33,280 nt of DNA, taken from NCBI RefSeq assembly GCF_049673005.1, contig NZ_JBATXB010000026.1, positions 1-33,280 on the forward strand, in the 5' to 3' direction. Below are positions 1 to 8,148 of this stretch, piece after piece. The notes under the pieces are model-generated. The model was not told the origin of the DNA. It was given only the letters and a program-made list of their open reading frames with translations, and made no database searches. The position numbers and the translations under genes are program-made. Each line of letters begins with the position of its first letter. The stretch's first letter is position 1. This stretch comes from Carnobacterium_A sp049673005 (lineage in GTDB: Bacteria > Bacillota > Bacilli > Lactobacillales > Carnobacteriaceae).

Positions 1-119
1 TAATTTTCGGTCAGAGAATTCTAAACTAACATTAGATACTGTAATCATTTAATTTACTTACCCCTATTCTATAGTATATCTAACCTATTTTAACATGGAT
101 AGTGATCGAAATCTATGCT

Positions 120-175
120 AAAAAAAGATTTTTTTAATTTTAACGAAAGCTTAATACTGAAAAAGAAAATTAAAA
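120..175 (-). terminator. possible terminator after the 184-558 gene
   Basis: On the minus strand a 10-base arm (TTTTAATTTT, 166-175) is followed about 24 bases later by its exact complement (132-141), and then by a run of seven T a little further on. The loop is long and the stem is only A/T, so this is a weak call. The rest of 1-183 shows no gene. Confidence 0.3.
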
Positions 176-183
176 CGAACTTA

Positions 184-558
184 TTATTTTTTAAATAGGG
201 CAACGATTTTTTCTGAACTGTAGAATCCAATGACTAAAGAAATAGAGACCAATAAAAAAGAAGGCAGGAGTTGATTCATACCAACACTAAAAAAACGCTC
301 ACGAAGGACTAAATACCCAACGAAAATAAAAGCGCTACTTAAACCGATACCGATTAGGTAAAAAAAGAGTTGATAGGAAAAAGAAGTTAGATCTGTTCTT
401 TCTTCATCTGGATTGTCCATACTCCCACTAACAGGAGTATGATTAGGGCCGTCAAGTTTATTATTCGCGTTATTTCGACCAGCATTTACTCTGTCGTACA
501 TCGAACTTTTTATGTTGTTATCTCTATTGTATTTCATTCGATTATCTCGCTCACTCAT
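184..558 (-). CDS. hypothetical two-helix membrane protein
   Basis: I do not recognise this 124-residue protein. Residues 1-58 are polar, with many Asn, Arg and Asp, and look disordered. Two hydrophobic stretches follow at about 62-85 and 98-116, joined by a short loop with Arg-Glu-Arg, and the protein ends in a Lys-rich tail. It is therefore probably a small integral membrane protein with a long hydrophilic N-terminus, presumably cytoplasmic. An AAAGGA element lies about 10 bases before the ATG. It sits 41 bases downstream of the 600-1640 gene on the same strand with no terminator between them, so the two may be co-transcribed. No catalytic motif is visible and no function is proposed. Confidence 0.7.
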   Translation of the reverse strand: MSERDNRMKYNRDNNIKSSMYDRVNAGRNNANNKLDGPNHTPVSGSMDNPDEERTDLTSFSYQLFFYLIGIGLSSAFIFVGYLVLRERFFSVGMNQLLPSFLLVSISLVIGFYSSEKIVALFKK

Positions 559-599
559 TTTGTATCGTCCTTTCGAATGGATTATTTTGACAGATGGTA

Positions 600-1640
600 T
601 TACCGTTTCACTTCAGTAAATAAATAAACACAAAGATTATTTTTAGCTAATACATGTAACTGATTACGGTAATTACGAGTTCGGCTATATATACGCCATT
701 TTTTTATAGTCGATGTTGTCAATGTTAATAAAGCAACATCATATAACGATACAGTTAATAAAGAGGTTGTTTGATTAATAATTAGGTCATCTAAAGAGTC
801 GAATTCTTTTTTTATGTCTGACTCAAATTTTGTTAAGAGGCGGAGATTTTTAGAACGATAAAGAGGATCTTTTTTCAAAGTGATAGTATCCCTCTCAAAA
901 GCGAACAATATTCCGCTATCCATAGAGGGTTTGCTAAGAGATAAAGGGAGTGGCAGTTCTTGAATAACGAGTGATTCGCCCCCTGACGTTGAGTGAATAG
1001 GTTCTTCTTTCAAAAAGTGTAACAATCCTTTTTTTTCAGTCATTCGCAATAAGAAGCTACCTGATTGTATTTCCTTCCCATATTGAATTAAATCGTGTTT
1101 CCTCCATTCCGTTCTAGCGGTATAACGGTTGCTGAGTTGGAAAAGTCTAGGAGTCAATTGGACAGTGGGTTCAACGAATAAATAATGAGAAGAAACTAAA
1201 TACTCAAACAATCCTTTCTCTCTAGCTGATAGAGCCATTCTTCCATTGGTTGAAAGGTTAATTTGAAAAAATGGAATAGAACAAATATGTTCTTTTTTTG
1301 CTTCTTTAGAAATAAGTGAAAAGCGATAAAAACCAGAAGCATCAGAATAATACAAAGCATGGTCAAAAATAGCGCTATCATAGACAGGTTCAGGGAAAGA
1401 TACGGTCTTTTCTTTAAAAGGATCTAATTCATGAAGATCGATAGTCAATTGCTCTGTAGGTTGTGGCTCAAAGTAAATAGTGCGGTCTACAAAAGCTAAA
1501 TGTTTCATCCATTTATTCCAATCGTAAATAACCAACTCATTAGTCGATAGCCATAAATAAAATTTACCACTATAAAGTTGGAAGTCTTGAAAGACACCTT
1601 TAATGGTAATTTTAGTTGTTAATACATGTTCGAAATCCAT
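600..1640 (-). CDS. hypothetical protein, possibly beta-rich
   Basis: This 346-residue protein has no signal peptide, membrane segment or catalytic motif that I recognise. It consists of alternating short hydrophobic and polar stretches, with repeated strand-like pieces such as FYLWLSTNELVIYDW and IFDHALYYSDASGFYRFSL. That pattern is compatible with a beta-propeller-like or other all-beta fold, but this is inference from texture only. The start is well supported: GGAAGGAG lies six bases before the ATG. It is divergent from the dehydrogenase gene at 1797 and precedes the small membrane protein gene at 184-558, which may share its transcript. Codon use looks like that of its neighbours. Confidence 0.7.
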   Translation of the reverse strand: MDFEHVLTTKITIKGVFQDFQLYSGKFYLWLSTNELVIYDWNKWMKHLAFVDRTIYFEPQPTEQLTIDLHELDPFKEKTVSFPEPVYDSAIFDHALYYSDASGFYRFSLISKEAKKEHICSIPFFQINLSTNGRMALSAREKGLFEYLVSSHYLFVEPTVQLTPRLFQLSNRYTARTEWRKHDLIQYGKEIQSGSFLLRMTEKKGLLHFLKEEPIHSTSGGESLVIQELPLPLSLSKPSMDSGILFAFERDTITLKKDPLYRSKNLRLLTKFESDIKKEFDSLDDLIINQTTSLLTVSLYDVALLTLTTSTIKKWRIYSRTRNYRNQLHVLAKNNLCVYLFTEVKR

Positions 1641-1796
1641 TTTATTCTCCTTCCATTACGAGGTTTTATTTCTTCTATTGTATCATTTTTTATGATAACT
1701 TGTGTAGCGACGATAAAAAATAATAGTATCGTAGAGTTGGTTATTTTATATGAAAGTGAGACAATAAGGATAAACGAAAAAAGGAGGGCTAATAGA

Positions 1797-2762
1797 ATGA
1801 CAAATAAAGGGATTTGGTTAGCTTATGAAACGACAAAAGAACAAATAGAAACAATCAAAAAAATAGCCCCTCAATTTGAAGTCATTAAGGGATGGGATAA
1901 GACAAATGAGTTAGACTTTCCTTTAGACGATATCGAAATTATTTATGGTTTTAAAGGACAAAGAAGTAAAGAGTTAATGGAAAGTAAAAATAGTCGATTA
2001 AAATGGGTTCAAGGTCAAGCAGCCGGAGTAGATTTCTTAGATATACAAGGCTTAAAGAGAAATAAGATTGTGTTAACAAATGGTAGTGGAATTCATAGTA
2101 TACCGATTGCTGAATCTGTTTTTGGCATGCTATTGACTTACACAAGAGGGATTCAAGAAGCCATTAAAAATCAGCAAACAAGTACATGGAATCAAACTGA
2201 AAGCCTAATGGAGATAAATGGGAAGACCATGATGATTGTTGGGACAGGTAAGATAGGTAAAGAAGTTGGACGAATCGCAAAAGCCTTTAACATGAAGACT
2301 ATTGGTATAAATAGCAATGGGCACACTGTTGAATTTATAGATGAAACTTATTCTCAAGAAGAGTTAAAGAAACAGGTCTGCCGAGCCGATATAGTGGTAA
2401 ATATCTTGCCGTTAACCAGTAAAACTAGTCACTTCTTTAATGATGAATTATTTGATTCATTTAAAGATAAAACACTCTTTTTGAATGTCGGTCGTGGTCC
2501 GTCAGTAGATAGCTTGAGTTTAATTCGAGCTTTGGAAAATGGGAAAGTAGGTTTTGCAGGTTTAGATGTTTTTGAACAAGAACCGTTAGTAAAAGAGAGC
2601 CCTCTATGGAATCGAGAGGATGTATTAATTACTCCTCATATATCTGGTATTGCCGAACACTTTAAAAAACGTTTATTTGCTATATTTGAAGAAAATCTAA
2701 AAGCTTATGTCGCAAATGAAACTCTGCCCTTAAATGTCATTGATTACGAAAAAAATTATTAG
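1797..2762 (+). CDS. D-2-hydroxyacid dehydrogenase family protein
   Basis: This 321-residue NAD(P)-dependent oxidoreductase belongs to the D-isomer-specific 2-hydroxyacid dehydrogenase family (SerA, GhrA/GhrB and D-lactate dehydrogenase types), which interconverts 2-oxoacids and D-2-hydroxyacids. The Rossmann motif GTGKIG is at residues 149-154. The expected catalytic residues are present: Arg233 in NVGRG, Glu262 in DVFEQEP and His281 in TPHISG. After the second strand of the Rossmann fold the sequence is IGINSNG, with no acidic residue at the place that normally binds the NAD ribose, so NADP preference is possible. The frame stays open upstream to 1626, but AAGGAGG lies just before the ATG at 1797 and the family's N-terminus begins there. 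A strong terminator follows, so the gene is probably monocistronic. The substrate cannot be read from the sequence. Confidence 0.88.
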   Translation: MTNKGIWLAYETTKEQIETIKKIAPQFEVIKGWDKTNELDFPLDDIEIIYGFKGQRSKELMESKNSRLKWVQGQAAGVDFLDIQGLKRNKIVLTNGSGIHSIPIAESVFGMLLTYTRGIQEAIKNQQTSTWNQTESLMEINGKTMMIVGTGKIGKEVGRIAKAFNMKTIGINSNGHTVEFIDETYSQEELKKQVCRADIVVNILPLTSKTSHFFNDELFDSFKDKTLFLNVGRGPSVDSLSLIRALENGKVGFAGLDVFEQEPLVKESPLWNREDVLITPHISGIAEHFKKRLFAIFEENLKAYVANETLPLNVIDYEKNY

Positions 2763-2770
2763 AACAAATA

Positions 2771-2820
2771 AAGAAACGTAGGATGTAACTTATGGCATTC
2801 TACGTTTCTTAGCTTTTTAA
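2771..2820 (+). terminator. terminator after the dehydrogenase
   Basis: A 15-base arm (AAGAAACGTAGGATG, 2771-2785) pairs with 2796-2810 through a single G-T wobble. A short T-rich tail follows. Confidence 0.75.
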
Positions 2821-2833
2821 ACAAATTCATAAA

Positions 2834-2847
2834 AAACAATATTGTTT
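2834..2847. promoter_or_regulatory. 14-bp perfect palindrome, candidate operator
   Basis: AAACAATATTGTTT is self-complementary with no spacer. It lies about 190 bases before the binding-lipoprotein gene and about 90 bases before a TTGACA element at 2938-2943. A regulator-binding site is plausible, but the sequence is simple and A/T-rich. Confidence 0.3.
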
Positions 2848-2937
2848 ATTTGAAGATTGCTTAAAAGCTTTAGGCATAGGTTCTTAAGAGAGGGGATAAA
2901 AAAAGAACTCACTTTTTAGAGTATCCTTCAAAATTCT

Positions 2938-2966
2938 TTGACACTATTATAGAGGATTGTTAATCT
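2938..2966 (+). promoter_or_regulatory. possible promoter for the ABC binding protein gene
   Basis: A perfect -35 box (TTGACA, 2938-2943) is followed 17 bases later by TAATCT, a poor -10 box. The transcript would have a leader of roughly 55 bases. Within that leader the 10-base string CTTGAGGAGA occurs twice, at 2968-2977 and 3010-3019; the second copy is the ribosome binding site. Confidence 0.4.
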
Positions 2967-3029
2967 ACTTGAGGAGAATGAATAAAAAATAACCAATTAA
3001 AAAAGATTGCTTGAGGAGATGGGTACACT

Positions 3030-3881
3030 ATGAAGAAGAAATTAGTTCTAGGAGTAGTAGCATTTTTTAGTTTAACTTTAGGTGCATGTGATTCGAAAGA
3101 AACAAAAGAGCCATCTACTGAACAAACGGCTTGGGAAATAATTGAAGAGCGAGGTGTTTTAAACGTTGCGACGTCAGGAACTCTTTATCCTAGTTCTTTT
3201 CATGAAAAAGAAACAGATAAATTAACAGGTTACGAGGTTGAAGTAATCCGCGAGGTTGCTAATCGCTTGGATTTGGAAATTGATTTTACTGAAATGGGAG
3301 TAGACGGGATGTTGACCTCACTTAACAGTGGTGCCATTGATGTAGCGGCAATGGGGATTGATCGAGATGGCGAAGACGCAGATAAGTACAATTACACTAT
3401 TCCTTATAAATATTCTTATGGAGCGATGGTTGTTAGGAAATCAGACGATTCAGGGATTAAAACGCTTGAAGATTTAAAAGATAAGAAAGCAGCAGGTGCA
3501 GCAACAACCTCTTATATGAAGGTTGCTCGTCATTATAAAGCAAAAGAAGTTATTTACGATAACGCCACAAACGATCAATACTTAAGTGATGTAGCCAACG
3601 GCCGAACAGATGTCATTCTAAATGATTACTACTCTCAAAAATTAGCAGTAGCAGCATTACCTGAAATTCCTGTAAAAGTACATGATATTTTTTATAACCC
3701 TTCTGAAACGAATTATTCAATGAAAAAAGGAAATGATGCTTTAACAGAAAAAATAGATGAAACATTGGAAGAAATGATTTCTGACGGTACGTTATCAAAA
3801 CTATCGAAAGAGTTTTATGCTGGAGAAGATGTAACAAAACAAATAGAGTATGATTTTCCTGAAATTAATCTGGCTGAATAG
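3030..3881 (+). CDS. amino-acid-type ABC transporter substrate-binding lipoprotein
   Basis: This 283-residue extracellular solute-binding protein of family 3 is the type that feeds polar amino acids to HisM/GlnP-like permeases. It has a lipoprotein signal peptide with lipobox LGAC, so Cys20 should be acylated and the protein anchored outside the membrane. The mature part begins with RGVLNVATSGTLYPSSF, then contains GYEVEVIREVANRL and AIDVAAMGIDR, all typical of the family's first lobe. A GAGGAG element precedes the ATG. The permease gene begins 18 bases after its stop, so the two form an operon. No ATP-binding subunit is adjacent. The ligand cannot be told from sequence. Confidence 0.9.
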   Translation: MKKKLVLGVVAFFSLTLGACDSKETKEPSTEQTAWEIIEERGVLNVATSGTLYPSSFHEKETDKLTGYEVEVIREVANRLDLEIDFTEMGVDGMLTSLNSGAIDVAAMGIDRDGEDADKYNYTIPYKYSYGAMVVRKSDDSGIKTLEDLKDKKAAGAATTSYMKVARHYKAKEVIYDNATNDQYLSDVANGRTDVILNDYYSQKLAVAALPEIPVKVHDIFYNPSETNYSMKKGNDALTEKIDETLEEMISDGTLSKLSKEFYAGEDVTKQIEYDFPEINLAE

Positions 3882-3898
3882 AAAGACGGTGGTAGTGG

Positions 3899-4579
3899 AT
3901 GCTCGACGTTCAATGGCAATATATTTTTGATCCCGTACTAGCTTTAACTAGTCTGCCTTATGTTTTAAAAGGATTAGGCTACACATTAGGAATTTCAGTA
4001 ACAAGTATGATAATAGGATTGATGGTAGGATTCGTACTAGCTATTATGCGAATGTCAGGCAATAGATTAGCCGATATAGGAGCAAGAATATATATTTCTT
4101 TTATGAGAGGGACTCCTTTGCTTGTTTTGTTATTTATTCTGTACTTTGGATTTCCGTTTATAGGGATTCAATTTTCAGCAGTAAATGCATCAATTATAGG
4201 ATTTAGTTTAAGTTCAAGTGCTTATATCGCTGAAATATTGCGTTCGGCATTGCTTTCAGTGGACAAAGGTCAATGGGAAGCAGCCTACGCATTAGGGTTG
4301 AAATGGACTGTTGTTATGCGTAAAATTATTGTTCCCCAAGCAATGCGAATGGCTGTTCCACCACTAAGCAATGTCTTATTGGACTTGATCAAAGGCACGG
4401 CATTAGCAGCGATGATTACAGTTCCGGAAATCTTTCAACAAGCAAAGATTGTTGGCGGACGAGAATTTGATTACATGACTATGTATATCTTGGTAGCTTT
4501 AGTTTATTGGGCTATTTGCAGTTTATTTGCTTTATTTCAAAATTATCTAGAAATAAAAATGGCGGTTTATACAAATTAA
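3899..4579 (+). CDS. amino-acid-type ABC transporter permease
   Basis: This 226-residue membrane protein of the HisM/GlnP permease family (binding-protein-dependent transport inner membrane component) has about five membrane helices. The MRGTPLLVLLFILYFG segment after the second helix and the coupling-loop region EAAYALGLKW...KIIVPQAMRMAVPPLSN (the EAA motif that contacts the ATPase) are clear. The ribosome binding site is weak (GGTGGTAGTGG), and translation may be coupled to the lipoprotein gene 18 bases upstream. A terminator follows, and no ATPase gene lies on either side. The closest ATPase in the window is the GlnQ-type gene at 10846-11577, which has its own permease. Confidence 0.9.
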   Translation: MLDVQWQYIFDPVLALTSLPYVLKGLGYTLGISVTSMIIGLMVGFVLAIMRMSGNRLADIGARIYISFMRGTPLLVLLFILYFGFPFIGIQFSAVNASIIGFSLSSSAYIAEILRSALLSVDKGQWEAAYALGLKWTVVMRKIIVPQAMRMAVPPLSNVLLDLIKGTALAAMITVPEIFQQAKIVGGREFDYMTMYILVALVYWAICSLFALFQNYLEIKMAVYTN

Positions 4580-4609
4580 TGTAAAGAATTATTGAGATAG
4601 AGTGAATAG

Positions 4610-4655
4610 AAAACAACTTTGAAAAAGATTGATTTTTTCAGAGTTGTTTTTATTA
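4610..4655 (+). terminator. terminator of the binding protein-permease operon
   Basis: A 17-base stem (4610-4626 with 4634-4650, one T-G wobble) with a short loop ends in a T-rich tract. It closes the two-gene ABC operon. Confidence 0.8.
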
Positions 4656-4699
4656 TTAATGAATCCGTAGTCGATTGTGAAAGCTTCTCAAAATTATTC

Positions 4700-4728
4700 T
4701 TGAAGTCATTGTAAAAAAAGGATATAGT
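4700..4728 (+). promoter_or_regulatory. promoter of brnQ
   Basis: TTGAAG (4700-4705), a 17-base spacer and TATAGT (4723-4728) make a good vegetative promoter. Transcription would start near 4735, leaving a leader too short for a T-box or riboswitch. Confidence 0.6.
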
Positions 4729-4768
4729 CATAAGAACTGAAAAAAAGAGTCTTAAAAAGGAGTACTAT

Positions 4769-6145
4769 ATGATAAAAACAACGGAACAAAAATTAACACT
4801 GTCTTCCTATCTATATATCGGTTCAATGTTATTTGGTTTATTTTTTGGTGCTGGGAATTTAATTTTTCCAGTCCACATGGGACAACTCGCAGGTTCGAGC
4901 GTAAGTTGGGCAACACTGGGATTTTTAATTACAGGAATTGGATTGCCTTTTTTAGGAGTTGTGGCGATCGGAGTTTCTAACAGTAATGGATTATTTGAAT
5001 TATCCAGTCGCATTCATCCATATTATGGCTATTTTATGACTACAGCACTCTATTTAACCATAGGACCATTCTTTGCATTACCAAGAACTGGGACAGTTTC
5101 ATACGAAATTGGTCTTGCTCCTTATATAGGAGAACAGTATCAAACATTAGGGTTAGGTCTCTTTACAATCGCATTTTTTGGATTGGCTTTAATACTTTCT
5201 TTAAAGCCAACTAAAATATTGATTTATGTTGGAAAAATTTTGAATCCTTTATTTTTATTATTTTTAAGTGTATTGATGATTACTGCTTTTATCAAACCAT
5301 TAGGTGGAATAACAGAAGCTCCAGTCACCGGAAATTATTTGACAGCACCTTTTGCAAGTGGATTTACTGAGGGATACAACACAATGGATGCATTGGCTTC
5401 ATTGGCTTTTGGTATTATTGTTGTCCAAACAATTAAAGGATTAGGGGTAACAAAACCAGCATCAATTGCGAAAGATACAATTAAGTCTGGTTTAATTAGC
5501 ATGATTTTAATGGGCGTAATCTATACAGGATTAGCTTACCTTGGAACAATGAGTATTGGACGTTTTCCAATTTCTGAAAATGGAGGAATCGCCTTAACTC
5601 AATTATCCAATTATTATTTTGGGTCATTAGGAAGTATTTTATTAGCCATAATCGTCACCATAGCCTGTCTTAAAACAGCTATCGGCTTGATTACAGCTTG
5701 TTCAGAAACGTTCCATGAGATGTTTCCAAAATCATTTAGTTATAAAACGTATGTGTACATTTTTAGTATCGTAGCTTGTTTAGTAGGGAATGTTGGCTTA
5801 ACAAAAATTATTAGTTACTCAATTCCTGTTTTAATGTTTTTATATCCTCTAGCTATAACCTTAATTTTATTAGCGTTGCTATCGCCTTTATTTAAAAACC
5901 GTCAAATTGTTTATGTCTCAACAACGGTGTTAACTCTTTTTGTAAGTATTGCAGATATGTTAAATGCTTTGCCTGAAAGTATCCGTCAATTAGATAGCAT
6001 CCAAAGTATCCTGAAATTCTATAGTGCTTACTTGCCATTTTTTGATAATGGAATGGGATGGATATTGCCAGCACTAATTGGATTAGCTAGTGGTTGGGCC
6101 GTCAGCTTGCTTACTAAACCGAAGATGCAAATAGGAGATAAATAA
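4769..6145 (+). CDS. brnQ: branched-chain amino acid transporter BrnQ
   Basis: This 458-residue integral membrane protein of the LIVCS family imports leucine, isoleucine and valine with a cation. About 12 hydrophobic segments run the length of the protein, the usual number. The N-terminal signature LFFGAGNLIFPVHMGQ is characteristic of BrnQ, as is the GPFFALPRTGTVSYEIG stretch near residue 100. AAAAAGGAG precedes the ATG. The gene has its own promoter (4700-4728) and is followed by a terminator shared with the convergent gene, so it is a single-gene unit. Its length is normal and nothing is missing. Confidence 0.93.
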   Translation: MIKTTEQKLTLSSYLYIGSMLFGLFFGAGNLIFPVHMGQLAGSSVSWATLGFLITGIGLPFLGVVAIGVSNSNGLFELSSRIHPYYGYFMTTALYLTIGPFFALPRTGTVSYEIGLAPYIGEQYQTLGLGLFTIAFFGLALILSLKPTKILIYVGKILNPLFLLFLSVLMITAFIKPLGGITEAPVTGNYLTAPFASGFTEGYNTMDALASLAFGIIVVQTIKGLGVTKPASIAKDTIKSGLISMILMGVIYTGLAYLGTMSIGRFPISENGGIALTQLSNYYFGSLGSILLAIIVTIACLKTAIGLITACSETFHEMFPKSFSYKTYVYIFSIVACLVGNVGLTKIISYSIPVLMFLYPLAITLILLALLSPLFKNRQIVYVSTTVLTLFVSIADMLNALPESIRQLDSIQSILKFYSAYLPFFDNGMGWILPALIGLASGWAVSLLTKPKMQIGDK

Positions 6146-6278
6146 AATTAAGTTAATAAAGCTTCAACGATTACCGTAATTCCTTGGTAAGAAAAAGAAG
6201 AGAATGATTTTTTAGAGAAAGACAAGCGTGTTTAAGTAGAAATATTGTAATATAACTGTAATTAAATAAAATAGAATC

Positions 6279-6330
6279 AAAAAAAGACGCTTATCTGATT
6301 AAATTTTAATCAGATAAGCATCTTTTTTTT
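6279..6330. terminator. bidirectional terminator between brnQ and the deoxyribosyltransferase
   Basis: A near-perfect hairpin of about 25 bases per arm (6279-6303 and 6304-6330) is flanked by A7 on the left and T8 on the right. It can therefore stop transcription from both convergent genes. Confidence 0.88.
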
Positions 6331-6357
6331 GATTAATTATTTTTAAAAGCAAGAGAA

Positions 6358-6837
6358 CTAACAATAAGAGTTCATTTCTTTTAATAATTCTTCAATAGAA
6401 TCCACAATTCGTCCATTTGATTTCACAATGCCGACCGTATATAGATTGACATAAGAGAATTGTGATTCGGCAATTGTTTGTAACGCATCAAGTTTTTCCT
6501 TATTAGTAGCTCCTTGTTGTCTGGAATCGGTATATAAACCAATAATAGGAATACCTGCTTGATAAGCAACACCAATTTCTGTAGCAACCCCTACATCAAT
6601 AGAAACTCCATCCAAAACGGCAATCATAAATTGACTGCTTAATAATTGGTCTGTATCTAATTTGGCAATCATGATAGAGTCTGCGTAAGCATTTTTATCA
6701 TTGATTTCCATTTGTTCTTGAGGTACATATAGCTCTAAATCAGGATAAAGATCTTTAATCTTTTTCACTAAATAATCGTTGTACATCAATTCCATTTCTG
6801 AAAATAAAGGGCTTGCAAAATAAGCTTTTTTTGTCAT
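6358..6837 (-). CDS. nucleoside 2-deoxyribosyltransferase
   Basis: This 159-residue protein of the nucleoside 2-deoxyribosyltransferase family moves deoxyribose between bases in purine and pyrimidine salvage. The N-terminus KAYFASPLFS is the family's nucleotide-binding start. The DVGVATEIGVAYQAG segment carries the Glu expected to be the nucleophile, preceded by the conserved MIAVLDG strand. An ATG two codons upstream (6843) is only one base from AGGAGG, whereas the ATG at 6837 has ideal seven-base spacing, so I choose the latter. The gene stands alone between a bidirectional terminator and a divergent promoter region holding two TTGTWACAA elements. A role as a salvage enzyme is inferred from family membership, and the specificity is open. 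Confidence 0.88.
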   Translation of the reverse strand: MTKKAYFASPLFSEMELMYNDYLVKKIKDLYPDLELYVPQEQMEINDKNAYADSIMIAKLDTDQLLSSQFMIAVLDGVSIDVGVATEIGVAYQAGIPIIGLYTDSRQQGATNKEKLDALQTIAESQFSYVNLYTVGIVKSNGRIVDSIEELLKEMNSYC

Positions 6838-6857
6838 TTTCATTCCTCCTAATACGA

Positions 6858-6898
6858 TTGTTACAAAATTAGTATACCTTAAATTCCATTTGTAACAA
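6858..6898. repeat. paired TTGTWACAA elements flanking a promoter
   Basis: TTGTTACAAA (6858-6867) and its exact reverse complement TTTGTAACAA (6889-6898) are 31 bases apart centre to centre, about three helical turns. Each arm is itself a short dyad. The right arm overlaps the -35 box of the deoxyribosyltransferase promoter and the left arm lies near its start of transcription. This is a typical arrangement for a repressor. Confidence 0.5.
6871..6898 (-). promoter_or_regulatory. promoter of the deoxyribosyltransferase gene
   Basis: On the minus strand TTGTTA (6898-6893), a 16-base spacer and TATACT (6876-6871) form a plausible vegetative promoter, with transcription starting near 6864. Confidence 0.5.
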
Positions 6899-7004
6899 AA
6901 AGTAATTGTCTCGAAATATTTAGAGAGATTTTATCCGTTATACTAAAAGATGTAGAAATAACGCGTAAAATAAAAAAAGTTGAAATGAAGGGTGTTGTGA
7001 ATCT

Positions 7005-8129
7005 GTGAAATTTAGTAAATTAGTCATAAGTTCAGTAATGGCATTTTTATTAGTAGGTGCCATTCCTACTACTGTATTTGCAGCAACGAAATTAGAGAAG
7101 ATAGAGACTCAATCGTTGGTAAAAAAAGAAGAAATAATAAAATTAGATAACGAGATTAGCCAAATATTAGTAAAAGTAAATGAAAAAAATACTGAACTTG
7201 AAAACTTACAGGTTGAAATAAATGAGAAAAAAGAATCAATTGAACAAACATCTGAAGAAGTTGAACAACAAAAAGAAGTTGTGGCTGCTCGTTTAAAACA
7301 AGCAAAAGATAGATTGCAAACTATTCAAACTTCTGAAGTCAATCAGAACGTAGTCGTTTCATTATTTGAATCAGAGAGTGTTACAGATTTATTTAATCGT
7401 GCATATGTTTTAGCAACATTACAATCTGCTGGAAATGACCAGATGGATATAGCGAAAGAAGAAGAAGAAAAATTAGCAGTTCTCCAAGAAAAATTAACGA
7501 CTGAAGCTGTGGCATTAGAAAAACAAACAGACGATTCAAAAAAGCAAAAAGCTGAATTAGATAGTCAAGTTGCAAGTCTGCAAAAAGTAATGGATGAAAA
7601 TCAAGAAAGTTTAAATAAGTTAGATAAAGAAAAAAGAACTGAAGAAACAAAATTAGCTGAAGCTAAAAAAGCAGAAGAAGCTGCAGCCTTAGCTGAAAAA
7701 GTTAAAGTAGCGCAAATCACTTCAAAAACAACCGTAGAAAAAGAAGAGGGTTCAACAGAAAAAATAGATTCAGTTAGTTCTACACAACCAGAAACTGAAA
7801 ACAAACCAGAAACACCAACTGAATCTAAACCAGCACCTTCAGCAGGTAAAACAATGGTTGTCTCAGCAACAGGGTACTCTACCGCTCAACCAGGATTAAG
7901 CACACATACAGCAACGGGTATCAATTTATTACAAAATCCGATGGTAATTGCTGTTGATCCACGCGTTATTCCATTGGGAACAATGATCGAAGTACCAGGA
8001 TACGGTATAGCTATCGCAGGAGACACTGGTGGAGCAATAAAAGGAAATAAAATTGATATTCATTTCAAAACAGTTGGACAAGCCTTGTCATGGGGAAGAA
8101 AAACCATTACAATTAGATTATTAAATTAA
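7005..8129 (+). CDS. secreted coiled-coil protein with C-terminal 3D domain
   Basis: This 374-residue exported cell-wall protein has three parts. Residues 1-26 are a signal peptide ending in TVFA. Residues 27-240 are a long coiled coil rich in Lys, Glu and Gln, like the N-terminal part of CwlO/PcsB-type proteins. Residues 245-282 are a Pro/Thr/Glu linker. Residues 283-374 are a 3D domain (a double-psi barrel related to MltA), with the three aspartates visible: Asp318 in AVDPRVIPLG, Asp340 in AGDTGG and Asp351 in IDIHF. 3D proteins are associated with peptidoglycan cleavage, so a muralytic role is likely but inferred. The start is GTG, about 11 bases after a weak GGGTG site. The small gene at 8149 follows within 20 bases and may be co-transcribed. 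Confidence 0.87.
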   Translation: MKFSKLVISSVMAFLLVGAIPTTVFAATKLEKIETQSLVKKEEIIKLDNEISQILVKVNEKNTELENLQVEINEKKESIEQTSEEVEQQKEVVAARLKQAKDRLQTIQTSEVNQNVVVSLFESESVTDLFNRAYVLATLQSAGNDQMDIAKEEEEKLAVLQEKLTTEAVALEKQTDDSKKQKAELDSQVASLQKVMDENQESLNKLDKEKRTEETKLAEAKKAEEAAALAEKVKVAQITSKTTVEKEEGSTEKIDSVSSTQPETENKPETPTESKPAPSAGKTMVVSATGYSTAQPGLSTHTATGINLLQNPMVIAVDPRVIPLGTMIEVPGYGIAIAGDTGGAIKGNKIDIHFKTVGQALSWGRKTITIRLLN

Positions 8130-8148
8130 TAATTAAATGGAAGTATAG

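Noticed and set aside
439..627. Plus-strand open frame of 62 codons overlapping the 184-558 gene
   Set aside because: It has no ribosome site and low-complexity content, and is explained by the real minus-strand gene.
1681..1697. TATCAT/ATGATA inverted repeat in the divergent region before the dehydrogenase gene
   Set aside because: Six-base A/T-rich arms around five T are common by chance in such DNA.
3019..3033. Tiny frame ATG GGT ACA CTA TGA overlapping the start of the binding-lipoprotein gene
   Set aside because: Its ATG is fused to the ribosome site with no spacing, so initiation there is unlikely.
4580..4768. Possible T-box or riboswitch ahead of brnQ
   Set aside because: I found no T-box sequence, and the promoter at 4700-4728 leaves too short a leader.
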